The notes: generated by a model from the letters alone, not told the origin. DNA of 64,000 nucleotides from Paenibacillus pedocola (GCF_031599675.1 NZ_CP134223.1:4340001-4404000); one strand, 5' to 3'; positions 22,725 through 32,697 are shown, counted from the first letter of the stretch. Numbers and translations are program-made.

Positions 22725-24629
22725 TTAGGAAGTAGAAGTCGTCTTGTAGGTATATTTGCTGAGCGCCTTCATCGCTTTAATGCGTGCACACAGCGCTTCA
22801 ACGGTAAGTCCGGTCTGCTGGCGCTGCTCCTTGACGGAACCGTGCTCGATAAAGATATCCGGAACGCCCATTAAATGGACACGGGCATCATAAATTTCTT
22901 GTTCCGAAAAGAATTCCAGCACTGCGCTGCCAAGGCTTCCCGCCTGGCTGGCTTCCTCCATCACTACCATAGAGGTTCCGGCATGGGCCAGTTCCAGCAG
23001 CATGGTATTGTCGAGCGGTTTCAGGAATCGTGCATTCACTACACCCACCTGAATGCCTTCTCGCTTAAGCACCTCTGCTGCTTCTTCCGCCACCTGAACC
23101 ATCGGGCCGCAGGCCAGCACCGCATAATCGTCACCAGGCCGCAGCCGCTCCCAGGAACCGATCGGCAGAACGCGCAGTTCGGGATCCAGTGCCACACCGG
23201 TTCCGTCAATACGGGGATACCGGTAGGCAATCGGCCCGTCGTTATATTCCAGCGCTGTCTTCATCATATGGCGAAGCTCGTTCTCATCCTTCGGCATCAT
23301 CATGACCATATTCGGAATATGACGCATAAAGGCAATATCGTATACCCCTTGATGGGTCTCGCCGTCAGCACCGACAAAGCCTGCCCGGTCAATCGCGAAC
23401 ATGACATTGGCGTTATGGCGGCAAATGTCATGGACGATCTGATCGTAGGCCCGCTGCATAAAGGTGGAGTAGACGGCGTACACCGGCTTCATCCCCTCCA
23501 TGGCGAGTGCTGCGCAGAGCGTCGCGGCATGCTGCTCGGCAATACCGACATCGATCATCCGGTCAGGGAATTCCTTGGCAAACGGAAACAGTCCTGATCC
23601 GCCCGGCATTGCCGGAGTCACAGCAATGAGCCGTTTGTCCTCATGGCCCAGTTCAATCAGCGTCTGGCCGAACACTTCCGTGTACATCGGATTGCCGACA
23701 GCCTTAAGGGACTGGCCGGACTCGATTTTGTAAGGAGAAATCGCATGTGATTTGTAGAAATCGGTTTCAGCCGGTTTGTACCCTTTGCCCTTGGTAGTGA
23801 GCACATGCACCAGAACAGGTCCTGATACATTGTCCGCCTGATGGAAGGTTTCGATCATTTTCTCAATATCATGGCCGTCCACCGGACCCAGGTAAGTGAA
23901 GCCCAGTTCTTCAAAGAGTACACCCGGAACCATCATATATTTAAGGCTGTCTTTCAGCTTCTCAGCAGTCTTGGCCAGCTTCCCACCAATTGCCGGAATT
24001 CTTCTCAGCAGTCCTTCAACCTCATCTTTCGCACGCAGATAATGACGGTCCGAACGGATTTTGCTCAAATAATTGTGCATTGCCCCTACATTAGGAGCGA
24101 TGGACATTTCATTATCATTCAGAATAACCATCAGCTTGCGGCGTTCATGGCCAATATGATTCAATGCTTCAAAGGCCATCCCGCCGGTCAGGGCACCATC
24201 GCCGATTACAGCGATAACTTTGTTGTCCTCGCCCTTAAGGTCACGTGCCATCGCCATTCCCATGGCTGCAGACAAGGAGGTGCTGCTGTGTCCGGCCTCC
24301 CAGACATCATGCTCGCTCTCCGAACGTTTCACAAAGCCGCAAAGTCCGTCTTTCTTGCGAAGGGTGTCAAAGCGGTCCTGGCGGCCGGTCAGAATTTTGT
24401 GGACATAAGCCTGGTGTCCTACGTCATATATCATTTTGTCCCGGGGACTGTCATAGCAGTAATGCAGGGCCAGTGTTAGCTCCACTACCCCCAGGTTGGA
24501 TCCGAGGTGCCCGCCGGTTACAGTAAGCTTCTCAATCAGAAACCTACGGATCTCCTCTGCCAGAGTGTCCAGCTCAGGCACCGACAATGTTTTCAGTTGC
24601 TTCGGATCATTTATATTTGGAAGCAGCAC
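22725..24629 (-). CDS. dxs: 1-deoxy-D-xylulose-5-phosphate synthase
   Basis: The first enzyme of the MEP isoprenoid route: pyruvate plus glyceraldehyde 3-phosphate to DXP, using thiamine diphosphate. The 634-residue protein has TGGHLGSNLGVVELTLALH, the ThDP signature GDGALTGGMAFEALN, and the beta-domain block FVGADGETHQGVYDIAFMRH. The start was set at GTG 24629 (VLLPNINDP) behind GGGGAAG, which gives the usual length. It is next to ispA, so isoprenoid supply and prenyl chain synthesis are together. Confidence 0.96.
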   Translation of the reverse strand: MLLPNINDPKQLKTLSVPELDTLAEEIRRFLIEKLTVTGGHLGSNLGVVELTLALHYCYDSPRDKMIYDVGHQAYVHKILTGRQDRFDTLRKKDGLCGFVKRSESEHDVWEAGHSSTSLSAAMGMAMARDLKGEDNKVIAVIGDGALTGGMAFEALNHIGHERRKLMVILNDNEMSIAPNVGAMHNYLSKIRSDRHYLRAKDEVEGLLRRIPAIGGKLAKTAEKLKDSLKYMMVPGVLFEELGFTYLGPVDGHDIEKMIETFHQADNVSGPVLVHVLTTKGKGYKPAETDFYKSHAISPYKIESGQSLKAVGNPMYTEVFGQTLIELGHEDKRLIAVTPAMPGGSGLFPFAKEFPDRMIDVGIAEQHAATLCAALAMEGMKPVYAVYSTFMQRAYDQIVHDICRHNANVMFAIDRAGFVGADGETHQGVYDIAFMRHIPNMVMMMPKDENELRHMMKTALEYNDGPIAYRYPRIDGTGVALDPELRVLPIGSWERLRPGDDYAVLACGPMVQVAEEAAEVLKREGIQVGVVNARFLKPLDNTMLLELAHAGTSMVVMEEASQAGSLGSAVLEFFSEQEIYDARVHLMGVPDIFIEHGSVKEQRQQTGLTVEALCARIKAMKALSKYTYKTTSTS

Positions 24630-24671
24630 GAGTCTTCCCCGCTTTCCTAGATGTTGTAAAATATAAACCCC

Positions 24672-24700
24672 ATTATAACACAAACGAAACGGCTGTCGAA
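24672..24700 (-). promoter_or_regulatory. Candidate dxs promoter
   Basis: TTCGAC (24695-24700) and TATAAT (24672-24677) on the minus strand are separated by 17 bp, with the start about 45 bp further on. Confidence 0.42.
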
Positions 24701-24712
24701 ACACAGCCGCTT
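24688..24712 (-). terminator. Possible hairpin terminator after ispA
   Basis: AAGCGGCTG pairs with CAGCCGTTT. The T-rich tail (TTTCGTTTG) is only moderate, so it may be partial. Confidence 0.45.
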
Positions 24713-24723
24713 CCGAATTTTCC

Positions 24724-25668
24724 CTAATGATCTCTGGACATTAGATATGAGGCAATTTCCAGCAGGCGCGAATTGTCCGGAAAACCGCCTTCAAGCACCG
24801 CGCTGCGGGCCGCTTCCGTCAACTTCTTCACCTCAGCCCGCGAGGCTTCCAGTCCGATAAAATACGGGTAGGTAACCTTCTGCTGCTTGATGTCGCTGCC
24901 TGTCTTCTTGCCGAGCTTGCCTTCATCTCCAACCAGATCCAGAATATCATCCTGCACCTGGAAGGCTAAGCCAATCTGTGTACCGAATTCGCGCAGCGCT
25001 TCCAGCTGCCCGGCATCTGCTCCGGCAATCCTGCCGCCGGCAAGCAGCGAGAACACGATCAGATCCCCGGTCTTATGACGATGGATATATTGCAGCTGCT
25101 CCAGATCGGTAAGGCCCTGCTCACCCTCCATATCGGCCACCTGCCCGCCGACCATGCCGCGGGGACCGGCCATTTCCGCCAGATCCTCTACGATGGAGAG
25201 CGCCTGCTCTGCAGGTACACCGTGTCGGCGGGAAGCCTGCACAACACTATAAAAAGCATGTGTCAGCAGTGCATCTCCGGCCAGGATGGCGGTTGCTTCG
25301 CCGAATACCTTATGACTCGTGAGCTTGCCACGCCGGTAATCATCATTATCCATGGCCGGCAGATCATCATGAATCAGCGAGTAGGTATGCACCATCTCAA
25401 TCGCTGCTGCCACCGGCAAGGCCGCCTCCCGGCTGCCCCCGAGCGCTTCACAGGCAGCTATAACCAGCAGCGGGCGAAGTCGCTTGCCTCCGGCCTGCAG
25501 GGAATAATCCATCGCTTCTTTTAAGTGGCCGGGCACATTCCAGTCTGCCGGAAGCGTTGTCTCCAGTTCCTGCATGACAGCCGAAGTAACTCCGGTAATA
25601 TAATCCGCGAGCGTCTGGCGCGCGCCTTCTGCAGCGTTCATCTCCAGATTATGCTCAGACCGGCTCAT
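24724..25668 (-). CDS. ispA: Polyprenyl (farnesyl/geranyl) diphosphate synthase
   Basis: Condenses IPP with allylic diphosphates to make farnesyl diphosphate. The 314-residue protein has AGGKRLRPLL, the first Asp-rich motif HDDLPAMDNDD, GDALLTHAF, and the second motif QVQDDILDLVGDE. The start MSRSEHN (GGGG six bases upstream) overlaps the xseB end by 14 bp, which implies coupling. The residues before the first motif (YSLIH) fit the short-chain group. Confidence 0.93.
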   Translation of the reverse strand: MSRSEHNLEMNAAEGARQTLADYITGVTSAVMQELETTLPADWNVPGHLKEAMDYSLQAGGKRLRPLLVIAACEALGGSREAALPVAAAIEMVHTYSLIHDDLPAMDNDDYRRGKLTSHKVFGEATAILAGDALLTHAFYSVVQASRRHGVPAEQALSIVEDLAEMAGPRGMVGGQVADMEGEQGLTDLEQLQYIHRHKTGDLIVFSLLAGGRIAGADAGQLEALREFGTQIGLAFQVQDDILDLVGDEGKLGKKTGSDIKQQKVTYPYFIGLEASRAEVKKLTEAARSAVLEGGFPDNSRLLEIASYLMSRDH

Positions 25669-25924
25669 CGCTGTCCCCTTCCAGCCGCGCGCCAAAAGGC
25701 TTCTTGCGCAGCTCCCCGTCCATCTCAGTGATCATTTCAATCTTGCGTTCTACCTGCTCCAGCTTGCTGCCGCAGAGCTGCGACAGCTTCATTCCCTGCT
25801 GAAACAAGTCGATGGCCTTTTCCAGGGGAACGTCGCCGTGCTCAAGCTCACGTACGATTTCCTCCAGCCGCCCCATTGCACCTTCAAAATCTAGCTCCGC
25901 TTCCTTCGTCATCGTCTTAGCCAT
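25655..25924 (-). CDS. xseB: Exodeoxyribonuclease VII small subunit
   Basis: An 89-residue helical-hairpin protein: LDFEGAMGRLEEIVRELEHG, then DVPLEKAIDLFQQGMKLSQL. It is the standard XseB pattern that packs on the stalk of XseA. The first ATG (25924) overlaps the xseA end; a second ATG 12 bp downstream is better spaced from AAGGAGG, so the true start may be 25912. It lies between xseA and ispA as in Bacillus. Confidence 0.92.
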   Translation of the reverse strand: MAKTMTKEAELDFEGAMGRLEEIVRELEHGDVPLEKAIDLFQQGMKLSQLCGSKLEQVERKIEMITEMDGELRKKPFGARLEGDSDEPV

Positions 25925-27269
25925 CCTCCTTCATTCCCCAGACCTGGCAGCTTAGCTGTCCGTCATTCAGCTTTATGTTGACCACATCGCCGAGCTCTAC
26001 TTCCTTCAGCGATTTGATTAAATGCTCTTCCTTCTCGTCGTACACGAGGCTGTAGCCCCGTGACATCACCTTCAGCGGGCTGAGCGCATCCAAATGGCGC
26101 AACTCGGCCACATAGCGCGAGCGCTTGTCCTGCAGGCGCGCCTGCATCGCACCCGCCAGCTGACGGGTGATGCCCTCCGTGCGCTGCCTGGCCGCATTAA
26201 CACTGGCCTGCGGGTGAAACCGCTGCAGGCTGTGCCTGAGCACCGCCTGGCGCTCCTGCGCCCGGCGGTGCCGGCTCTCGGCTGCGCGGCTAAGCGCCGT
26301 GCGCAGCATGTCCAGCCGCTGCGCGTGCTGGGCCAGCTGGCGGCGAGGGCCGACCAGCGCCAGCGAGCGCTGCAGCGAAGCCAGGCGCTCGCCGCCGCGC
26401 TGGGAGCGGCGCAGCAGGCCCTGGCGCAGCCGCTGCTCAGCTGTGCGCAGCTGAGCAGCAAGCTCGGCGGCATGCGGCACTGCCAGCTCCGCCGCCGCCG
26501 TAGGGGTTGCCGCCCGGAGATCGGCGGCGAAATCGGCGATCGTGAAGTCGGTCTCATGACCGACGGCCGAGATCACCGGGATCTCTGAGCCGGCAATCGC
26601 CCGCGCGACGGCTTCTTCGTTGAAGGCCCACAGCTCCTCCAGTGAACCGCCGCCACGGCCGACGATCAGCACGTCGGCCTCGCCCATGGCGTTCATGTTC
26701 TGAATCGCCTTCACAATGGACGGGCCGGCCCCTTTGCCCTGCACCAGCACGGGATAGAGCACAACCGCCACCTGCGGAAAACGCCGCTGCAGGGTGATAA
26801 TGATATCCCGTACAGCTGCGCCCGTCGGTGAAGTTATGACCCCGACACAACGCGGAAAGCGCGGCAGCGGCCGCTTGCGCTCCGCTGCAAACAGCCCTTC
26901 CTGCTCCAGCTTGCGCTTGAGCTGCTCGTAGGCCATATACAGGCTGCCGATTCCGTCAGGCTGCATATGGGTCGCATAGAACTGATACTGCCCGTCCCGT
27001 TCATATACCGTCACATTGCCTCTGGCGATGACCTTGGTGCCTTCCTTGGGAACAAAGGGCAGCCGCTGGTTATGCGAGGCGAACATAATCGCTTTGATCC
27101 GGCTGCTCTCATCCTTCAGCGTAAAATACATATGGCCGCTGCCATGATGGGTGAAATTAGAGATCTCACCGCGAATCCATACATCCGAGAGCAAAACGTC
27201 CGAATCCAGCTTCATGCGGATATAACGGTTAAGGTCTTTGATCGAGTAGACTTGCCGTTCTGCCGCCAT
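25917..27269 (-). CDS. xseA: Exodeoxyribonuclease VII large subunit
   Basis: The catalytic subunit of the ssDNA exonuclease. The 450-residue protein has an OB-fold N-terminus (VWIRGEISNFTHHGSGHMYF) and the catalytic region RFPRCVGVITSPTGAAVRDI ... VGRGGGSLEELWAFNEE and SAVGHETDFTIADFAAD. A long Arg/Ala/Gln-rich coiled coil follows (about 270-400), then a C-terminal MSRGYSLV segment. The start was set at MAAERQVYS, 7 bp after folD; the ribosome site is weak. GC is high in the coiled-coil part. Confidence 0.95.
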   Translation of the reverse strand: MAAERQVYSIKDLNRYIRMKLDSDVLLSDVWIRGEISNFTHHGSGHMYFTLKDESSRIKAIMFASHNQRLPFVPKEGTKVIARGNVTVYERDGQYQFYATHMQPDGIGSLYMAYEQLKRKLEQEGLFAAERKRPLPRFPRCVGVITSPTGAAVRDIIITLQRRFPQVAVVLYPVLVQGKGAGPSIVKAIQNMNAMGEADVLIVGRGGGSLEELWAFNEEAVARAIAGSEIPVISAVGHETDFTIADFAADLRAATPTAAAELAVPHAAELAAQLRTAEQRLRQGLLRRSQRGGERLASLQRSLALVGPRRQLAQHAQRLDMLRTALSRAAESRHRRAQERQAVLRHSLQRFHPQASVNAARQRTEGITRQLAGAMQARLQDKRSRYVAELRHLDALSPLKVMSRGYSLVYDEKEEHLIKSLKEVELGDVVNIKLNDGQLSCQVWGMKEDG

Positions 27270-27276
27270 AAGCAGC

Positions 27277-28134
27277 CTATTCCAAGCCGTGGCGGCGTTT
27301 GGCCGCAATCAGCGTATTACTCATCAGCATTGTAATGGTCATTGGGCCTACGCCGCCCGGCACTGGCGTAATATAGCCGGCCACTTCCTTGGCGCTTTCA
27401 TAATCCACATCTCCGGCAAGCTTGCCGTTATCCAGACGGTTCATCCCCACATCGATCACAACTGCTCCCGGTTTCACATATGAGCCGTCAATGAAATTGG
27501 CGCGGCCGATCGCCACTACCAGGATATCTGCCTGGCGGCTGAGTTCAGCCATATTAGCTGTGCGGGAATGGCACATTGTCACTGTAGCATTCTCACGCTG
27601 CAGCAGCAGGGAAACCGGCTTGCCGACAATATTGCTGCGCCCGATCACTACGGCATGTTTACCGGATAGCCCCGTGCCCGTACGCTTGATCAACTCAATA
27701 ACACCAGCAGGTGTACAAGGCAGCAGGCTATCATCCCCGATCATCAGATTGCCCACGTTCACCGGATGGAAGCCGTCAACATCCTTCTCAACAGCGATAG
27801 CATCAATGACCGCTTTCTCCTCAATATGCTTAGGAAGCGGCAGCTGGACAAGAATTCCGTCAATGTTGTCACGGCTGTTCAGCTCTGCCACAAGCGTGAG
27901 CAGCTCGTCCTGGGTAGTCGAAGCAGCCAGTCTGTGCACTTCGGAATGGAAGCCCAGTTCTATGCAAGACTTCTCTTTATTGCGGACATAGACCTGAGAA
28001 GCCGGATCTTCACCGACAAGCACGACAGCAAGACCGGGCTTCACGCCGCGTTCGGCCAGTTGTTTAACCTGCTGGGCAATGTCAATACGAATTTCGTCTG
28101 ATACTTGTTTACCGCTGATGATTGCTGCTGTCAT
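27277..28134 (-). CDS. folD: Methylenetetrahydrofolate dehydrogenase / cyclohydrolase
   Basis: A bifunctional one-carbon enzyme: 5,10-methylene-THF to 10-formyl-THF with NADP. The 285-residue protein has VGEDPASQVYVRNKEKSC with the catalytic Lys, GILVQLPLPKHI, and the NADP-binding VVIGRSNIVGKPVSLLL. The C-terminal VTPVPGGVGPMTITMLM-type motif is seen as ITPVPGGVGPMT. GGGGAGAG precedes the ATG. Confidence 0.97.
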   Translation of the reverse strand: MTAAIISGKQVSDEIRIDIAQQVKQLAERGVKPGLAVVLVGEDPASQVYVRNKEKSCIELGFHSEVHRLAASTTQDELLTLVAELNSRDNIDGILVQLPLPKHIEEKAVIDAIAVEKDVDGFHPVNVGNLMIGDDSLLPCTPAGVIELIKRTGTGLSGKHAVVIGRSNIVGKPVSLLLQRENATVTMCHSRTANMAELSRQADILVVAIGRANFIDGSYVKPGAVVIDVGMNRLDNGKLAGDVDYESAKEVAGYITPVPGGVGPMTITMLMSNTLIAAKRRHGLE

Positions 28135-28198
28135 GTAAGTCTCTCCCCTTTTATCTACTGTAGATGGATGTTAAACCTTTAATGCCTTATCGTACGGT

Positions 28199-28648
28199 TT
28201 ACAGATCGCCTTTTAGCGTGTCAACCTCTTGAATCATTTTCCCCAGTACACCGTTCACGAATTTTCCGGAGTCTTCCGTACCGAAATGCTTGGCCAGATC
28301 AATCGCTTCATTGACGGCAACCTTAGCCGGCACATCATCTGCAAAGACCATTTCAAAGGTGGCCAGACGCAGAATTTGGCGGTCAACGCGCGACAGGCGG
28401 CTCATCTGCCAGCCCTTTAAGTAATGCTCCAGCATGTCGTCAATTGCGACCTTATGCTCCCACACGCCGTTCACATGCTGCACAACATACGCCTTCAGCT
28501 CAATCTCATCCGTAATTACATGTTCCGTCTCATTCTCATCTGCAGCCTCGGCAATCAGCATCTCTACTGCTTCCGCGCTGTCTACATCGTTCATTTCCAT
28601 CTGGTATAGGCTCTGGACAATAATCTCTCTTGCTAAACGTCTCTTCAT
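28199..28648 (-). CDS. nusB: Transcription antitermination factor NusB
   Basis: A 149-residue all-helical protein that acts with NusE/S10 at boxA of rRNA leaders. Seen: MKRRLAREIIVQSLYQMEMN at the start, LSRVDRQILRLATFEM, and VPAKVAVNEAIDLAKHFGTE followed by SGKFVNGVLG. GTAGGAGGAACAC precedes the ATG. It is followed by folD. Confidence 0.95.
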   Translation of the reverse strand: MKRRLAREIIVQSLYQMEMNDVDSAEAVEMLIAEAADENETEHVITDEIELKAYVVQHVNGVWEHKVAIDDMLEHYLKGWQMSRLSRVDRQILRLATFEMVFADDVPAKVAVNEAIDLAKHFGTEDSGKFVNGVLGKMIQEVDTLKGDL

Positions 28649-28722
28649 GTGTTCCTCCTACAATCTTATCTCGCATACTTTTATATTGGTATTCCATTGT
28701 TTCTTGCTGTTTATAAAATAAA

Positions 28723-28906
28723 TAATTGTATTTCATGCAGCTATTTTGAGCTAATATCAGCAAATTCTATCCCTAATTGTATTTCGTACAATTAAAAATC
28801 AGAAAAAGGGCTATTTCTGCGTTCGTTCCTGGATTTAATTGTACGAAATACAGTTAAACCAACATTGAGGTGTCTTAACAGCTTTTAGTTGCACAAAATA
28901 CAATTA
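28723..28906. repeat. Nested inverted repeat element built from a 21-bp motif
   Basis: Four copies of a motif like TAATTGTATTTCGTACAATTA form two nested inverted pairs. The inner arms (28774-28796 and 28834-28855) include 19 perfectly matching bases. The outer arms (28723-28743 and 28886-28906) are diverged. The centre holds AGAAAAAGGGCTATTTCTGC. It lies in the 418-bp gap between the DUF2273 gene and nusB; no gene was found there. Confidence 0.8.
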
Positions 28907-28982
28907 CACTACTCTCTTCGTAACTTATCTTCACAAGAAGACATAGTTTTCTTAGCTCAGCAACAGATAGATTCTTCTCATC

Positions 28983-29067
28983 AAAAAAACCGCATAGCCT
29001 TTCCTCCGGCAAGCCAGGCAACTCAAAGGGACGGGTTCCATGCTCCGGGAGAAAGACTATCGCGGTT
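28983..29067 (-). terminator. Very long hairpin terminator of the asp23 operon
   Basis: On the minus strand AACCGCGATAG pairs with CTATGCGGTT. An inner TCTTTCTCCCGG / CCGGAGGAAAGG stem follows, topped by a 35-base structured loop. Seven T residues follow. The stem starts at the DUF2273 stop codon. Confidence 0.8.
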
Positions 29068-29300
29068 CATTTGAAGGGACGCCAGCGTCCGGATAGCCGC
29101 TGAGCCAGCTCCTGCCACTGAAACAGCGGGGGCTGTGCGGTATCCTTTCTTTTGCCGAGCGTATATCCGATGAACACTACCAGTGCAAAGAACAGCATAT
29201 CCCAAAAACCGCTAATCAAATAAATCAATCCAAGAATAATACCGAAGGTTACTCCGGTAATTCTACCCCCGTGACTTTCCCATACTTCTCTCCAGGGCAT
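29067..29300 (-). CDS. DUF2273 small membrane protein
   Basis: 77 residues: an N-terminal MPWREVWESHGGRITGVTFG, two adjacent membrane helices (IILGLIYLISGFWDMLFFAL, VVFIGYTLGKRKD), and a basic tail. DUF2273 proteins accompany Asp23/AmaP genes in Firmicutes and are thought to be part of the envelope-stress protein set. It is the last gene of the asp23-amaP operon. Its molecular role is not known. Confidence 0.85.
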   Translation of the reverse strand: MPWREVWESHGGRITGVTFGIILGLIYLISGFWDMLFFALVVFIGYTLGKRKDTAQPPLFQWQELAQRLSGRWRPFK

Positions 29301-29315
29301 AAGGGAAACTCACCT

Positions 29316-29864
29316 CTATTCCACTCGACTTTTGAAGCTTGGAGACTGTGTGAGGTTGGCAATATAGACCGACACGTCTGCAACCGGAATTCCGGTTGTT
29401 TCCTGCACGAAATCGTGCACCTGACGCTGGACCTCCGTCGTAAGCAGCGGCAGCGAATGCTCGCCGTCCACCACTGCGCGGATCATAATCTCAAGCCCGG
29501 CCTGCGAAACGCGTATGCGCGACTTCAGATCCCGGATGCCTTTGACTTTGCCGGCTGCTTTCAGGCTCAGGTTCTCAATCGTTTCCATGGAAATCTGTAT
29601 GTCCCCGTATTCCGTACGCTGGTCTACCGAAGGCTGTGAAGCCCGGTCGCGGCGCAGAGAAATGTAGAAGAACCGGATGCTGAGCAGGAACAGAATGACA
29701 GCCACCGCAATTGCAGCAATATAGGCGGCCGGACCATCCTGTATTTCCAAGGTATCGGGAATTGCGCCGCTTAGAAGGAGGATGGCAATTACAGATAATA
29801 TTCCGATGCTTAAGCTGTACAGAAACAGCAGAAGCCTGTCCAAAATTTTTGCCACGAGTCTCAT
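29316..29864 (-). CDS. amaP: Alkaline shock membrane anchor protein AmaP
   Basis: 182 residues with two N-terminal membrane helices (LLLFLYSLSIGILSVIAILL; AAYIAAIAVAVILFLLSIRF) and an Asp23-like cytoplasmic domain (YGDIQISMETIENLSLKAAG and VQRQVHDFVQETTGIPVADV). AmaP in S. aureus tethers Asp23 to the membrane. AAGGAGGTT is directly before the ATG. It lies between asp23 and the DUF2273 gene, a usual order. Confidence 0.88.
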   Translation of the reverse strand: MRLVAKILDRLLLFLYSLSIGILSVIAILLLSGAIPDTLEIQDGPAAYIAAIAVAVILFLLSIRFFYISLRRDRASQPSVDQRTEYGDIQISMETIENLSLKAAGKVKGIRDLKSRIRVSQAGLEIMIRAVVDGEHSLPLLTTEVQRQVHDFVQETTGIPVADVSVYIANLTQSPSFKSRVE

Positions 29865-29929
29865 AACCTCCTTAAATTAGAGTAAACCCTCGACGGTGCT
29901 GTCGGGGGTTTATGGATAAACGATGGCCC

Positions 29930-30346
29930 TTATTTCACGCGGAGAACCGCTTCTGTATCTTCGTTCTTATCTACATTGCTGGTCGTTTTGAACTGCACAT
30001 CATGAATATGCACATTCACTTCGACTACGGTCAAACCGGTCATTGTCTCGATGGAACGTTTAACGTTGCGCTGAATTTCACCGGCTACTTCCGGAAGACG
30101 GTTGCCATATTCAATAATGACGGACACATCTACTGCAGCCTCACGCTGTCCAACCTCTACTTTGACTCCTTTGGACAGGTTTTTGCGTCCGAGAAGCTCG
30201 ACAATTCCTCCCGCAAATCCGCCGCTCATGCCAGCCACGCCTTTAACTTCTACGGTTGCCAAACCAGCGATAACCTCGATCACTTCTGGAGCGATCTGGA
30301 TTTCGCCGATTTCCGTACGTTCGTATTCCGTCGGCAATGTACTCAT
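29930..30346 (-). CDS. yqhY: Asp23/Gls24-family envelope stress protein (YqhY)
   Basis: A 138-residue Asp23 domain: GEIQIAPEVIEVIAGLATVE, VKGVAGMSGGF, VKVEVGQREAAVDVSVIIEY and MTGLTVVEVNVHIHDVQF. In B. subtilis yqhY lies in the same place after accC and is linked to control of acetyl-CoA carboxylase; here it also has amaP as a partner. The start was set at MSTLPTEYE; the TTG-started extension seems to be the ribosome-site region. A separate promoter lies at 30419-30447. Confidence 0.88.
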   Translation of the reverse strand: MSTLPTEYERTEIGEIQIAPEVIEVIAGLATVEVKGVAGMSGGFAGGIVELLGRKNLSKGVKVEVGQREAAVDVSVIIEYGNRLPEVAGEIQRNVKRSIETMTGLTVVEVNVHIHDVQFKTTSNVDKNEDTEAVLRVK

Positions 30347-30418
30347 TTTGGACTTCAACCCTTTCAATAAAAAAGTTGTTCAACATTTCTAGCGGAGAGC
30401 ACGTCTCTTATTAAACAT

Positions 30419-30447
30419 ACTATATCATTTGCCGAACTTTATGACAA
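30419..30447 (-). promoter_or_regulatory. asp23 operon promoter
   Basis: TTGTCA (30442-30447) and TATAGT (30419-30424) on the minus strand are 17 bp apart, with a TG one base before the -10. Confidence 0.6.
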
Positions 30448-30463
30448 ACAATGTGAAGCCATC

Positions 30464-31807
<1,344 letters not shown>

Positions 31808-31861
31808 GCGTTTCCTCCCAAAGTTTAACGAGGCCTGCTAGCTCCTCTAGTTCTGCGGCGT

Positions 31862-32371
31862 TTACTCCGGTTTTACCAGAAACAGCGGCTGGCCGTATTC
31901 TACAAGCTGGCCGTTCTCGGCAAGCACGGACACGATTTCGCCCTTAACTTCCGCTTCCAGCTCATTCATCAGCTTCATCGCTTCAATGATACAGACCGTT
32001 GTTTTCTCATTCACCCGGTCACCTACACTTACAAAGGACGGGTTTTCCGGAGAAGCTGCACTATAGAAGGTTCCTACCATCGGAGAAACAATTTTATGTA
32101 ATGCTCCTTCGGCAGAAGAGACCTGCGGCTGCACAGCAGCTGGAATCTCACTTGAAACCGTAGGTGCTACATGCTGCGGGCTCTGAGGCTGCGGTGCCGG
32201 CGTAAAGGGATAGACATAAGGAGCCGCCTGAATTGCGTTTCCATCAGCTTCAGGGCGATCCGGTTTACGTATAGCCAGCTTCATGCCTTCGCTTTCAATC
32301 TCCAGCTCATGTACAGAGGAGGTCTGGTCCAGCAATTTAATCAATTCCTTAATCTCACTTAACTTGAACAT
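31862..32371 (-). CDS. accB: Biotin carboxyl carrier protein of acetyl-CoA carboxylase
   Basis: 169 residues. An N-terminal helical domain (LSEIKELIKLLDQTSSVHEL), a Pro/Ala/Gln-rich linker (about 40-85), and a biotinyl domain with the biotin-accepting Lys in IEAMKLMNE. KEGG-type order accB-accC is kept. AAGGAGTGAAC precedes the ATG. Its leader, about 240 bp from a good promoter, contains a terminator-like hairpin. Confidence 0.96.
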   Translation of the reverse strand: MFKLSEIKELIKLLDQTSSVHELEIESEGMKLAIRKPDRPEADGNAIQAAPYVYPFTPAPQPQSPQHVAPTVSSEIPAAVQPQVSSAEGALHKIVSPMVGTFYSAASPENPSFVSVGDRVNEKTTVCIIEAMKLMNELEAEVKGEIVSVLAENGQLVEYGQPLFLVKPE

Positions 32372-32424
32372 TTAATAGTTCACTCCTTCAGCTTTCTCTC
32401 GAAGCCACTTTTCTGGTGCGGACA

Positions 32425-32548
32425 AGAAGAAACGACCATGCCATCCATATAGGGACGGTATCCGTTTCTGCGGGAAAGAGAAGGATCATTTATTGCGTAA
32501 AGCAAATAAATTCTTATCTTTCAAGCAAAAAACGGCTACGCCGTTTCG
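32425..32548 (-). promoter_or_regulatory. Structured accB leader with an attenuator-like hairpin
   Basis: In the minus-strand transcript AAACGGC pairs with GCCGTTT around GTA and is followed by T residues (32526-32548). This looks like an intrinsic terminator inside the leader. A second stem, GAAACG..CC with GG..CGTTTC, spans 32425-32476. Regulation by early termination is inference. Confidence 0.45.
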
Positions 32549-32615
32549 CTATTCCTTGCATAGCTTCAGTTGTTTGCGCAATCCTGGGGTCGCTTTCATC
32601 AAGATAACTTTATGT

Positions 32616-32643
32616 ATTATATCACAAACGCTAGAAATGGAAA
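32616..32643 (-). promoter_or_regulatory. accBC promoter
   Basis: TTTCCA (32638-32643) and TATAAT (32616-32621) on the minus strand are 16 bp apart, with an extended TGA just before the -10 (TGATATAAT). Confidence 0.55.
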
Positions 32644-32669
32644 GAGCCCGGGACAACCCGAGCTCTTTC
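32640..32669 (-). terminator. Hairpin after spoIIIAH
   Basis: GAAAGAGC..CGGG pairs with CCCG..GCTCTTTC about a four-base loop. T richness is weak on the minus strand. It lies 30 bp after the spoIIIAH stop. Confidence 0.55.
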
Positions 32670-32697
32670 GGCATTTTTTGCTGTATTCTTCAGTAAA

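Noticed and set aside
28983..29067. Possible riboswitch such as c-di-GMP type
   Set aside because: Some GGGAC and GCC bits look familiar, but their order and the conserved core do not fit any class I could recall. The place at the end of an operon suits a terminator.
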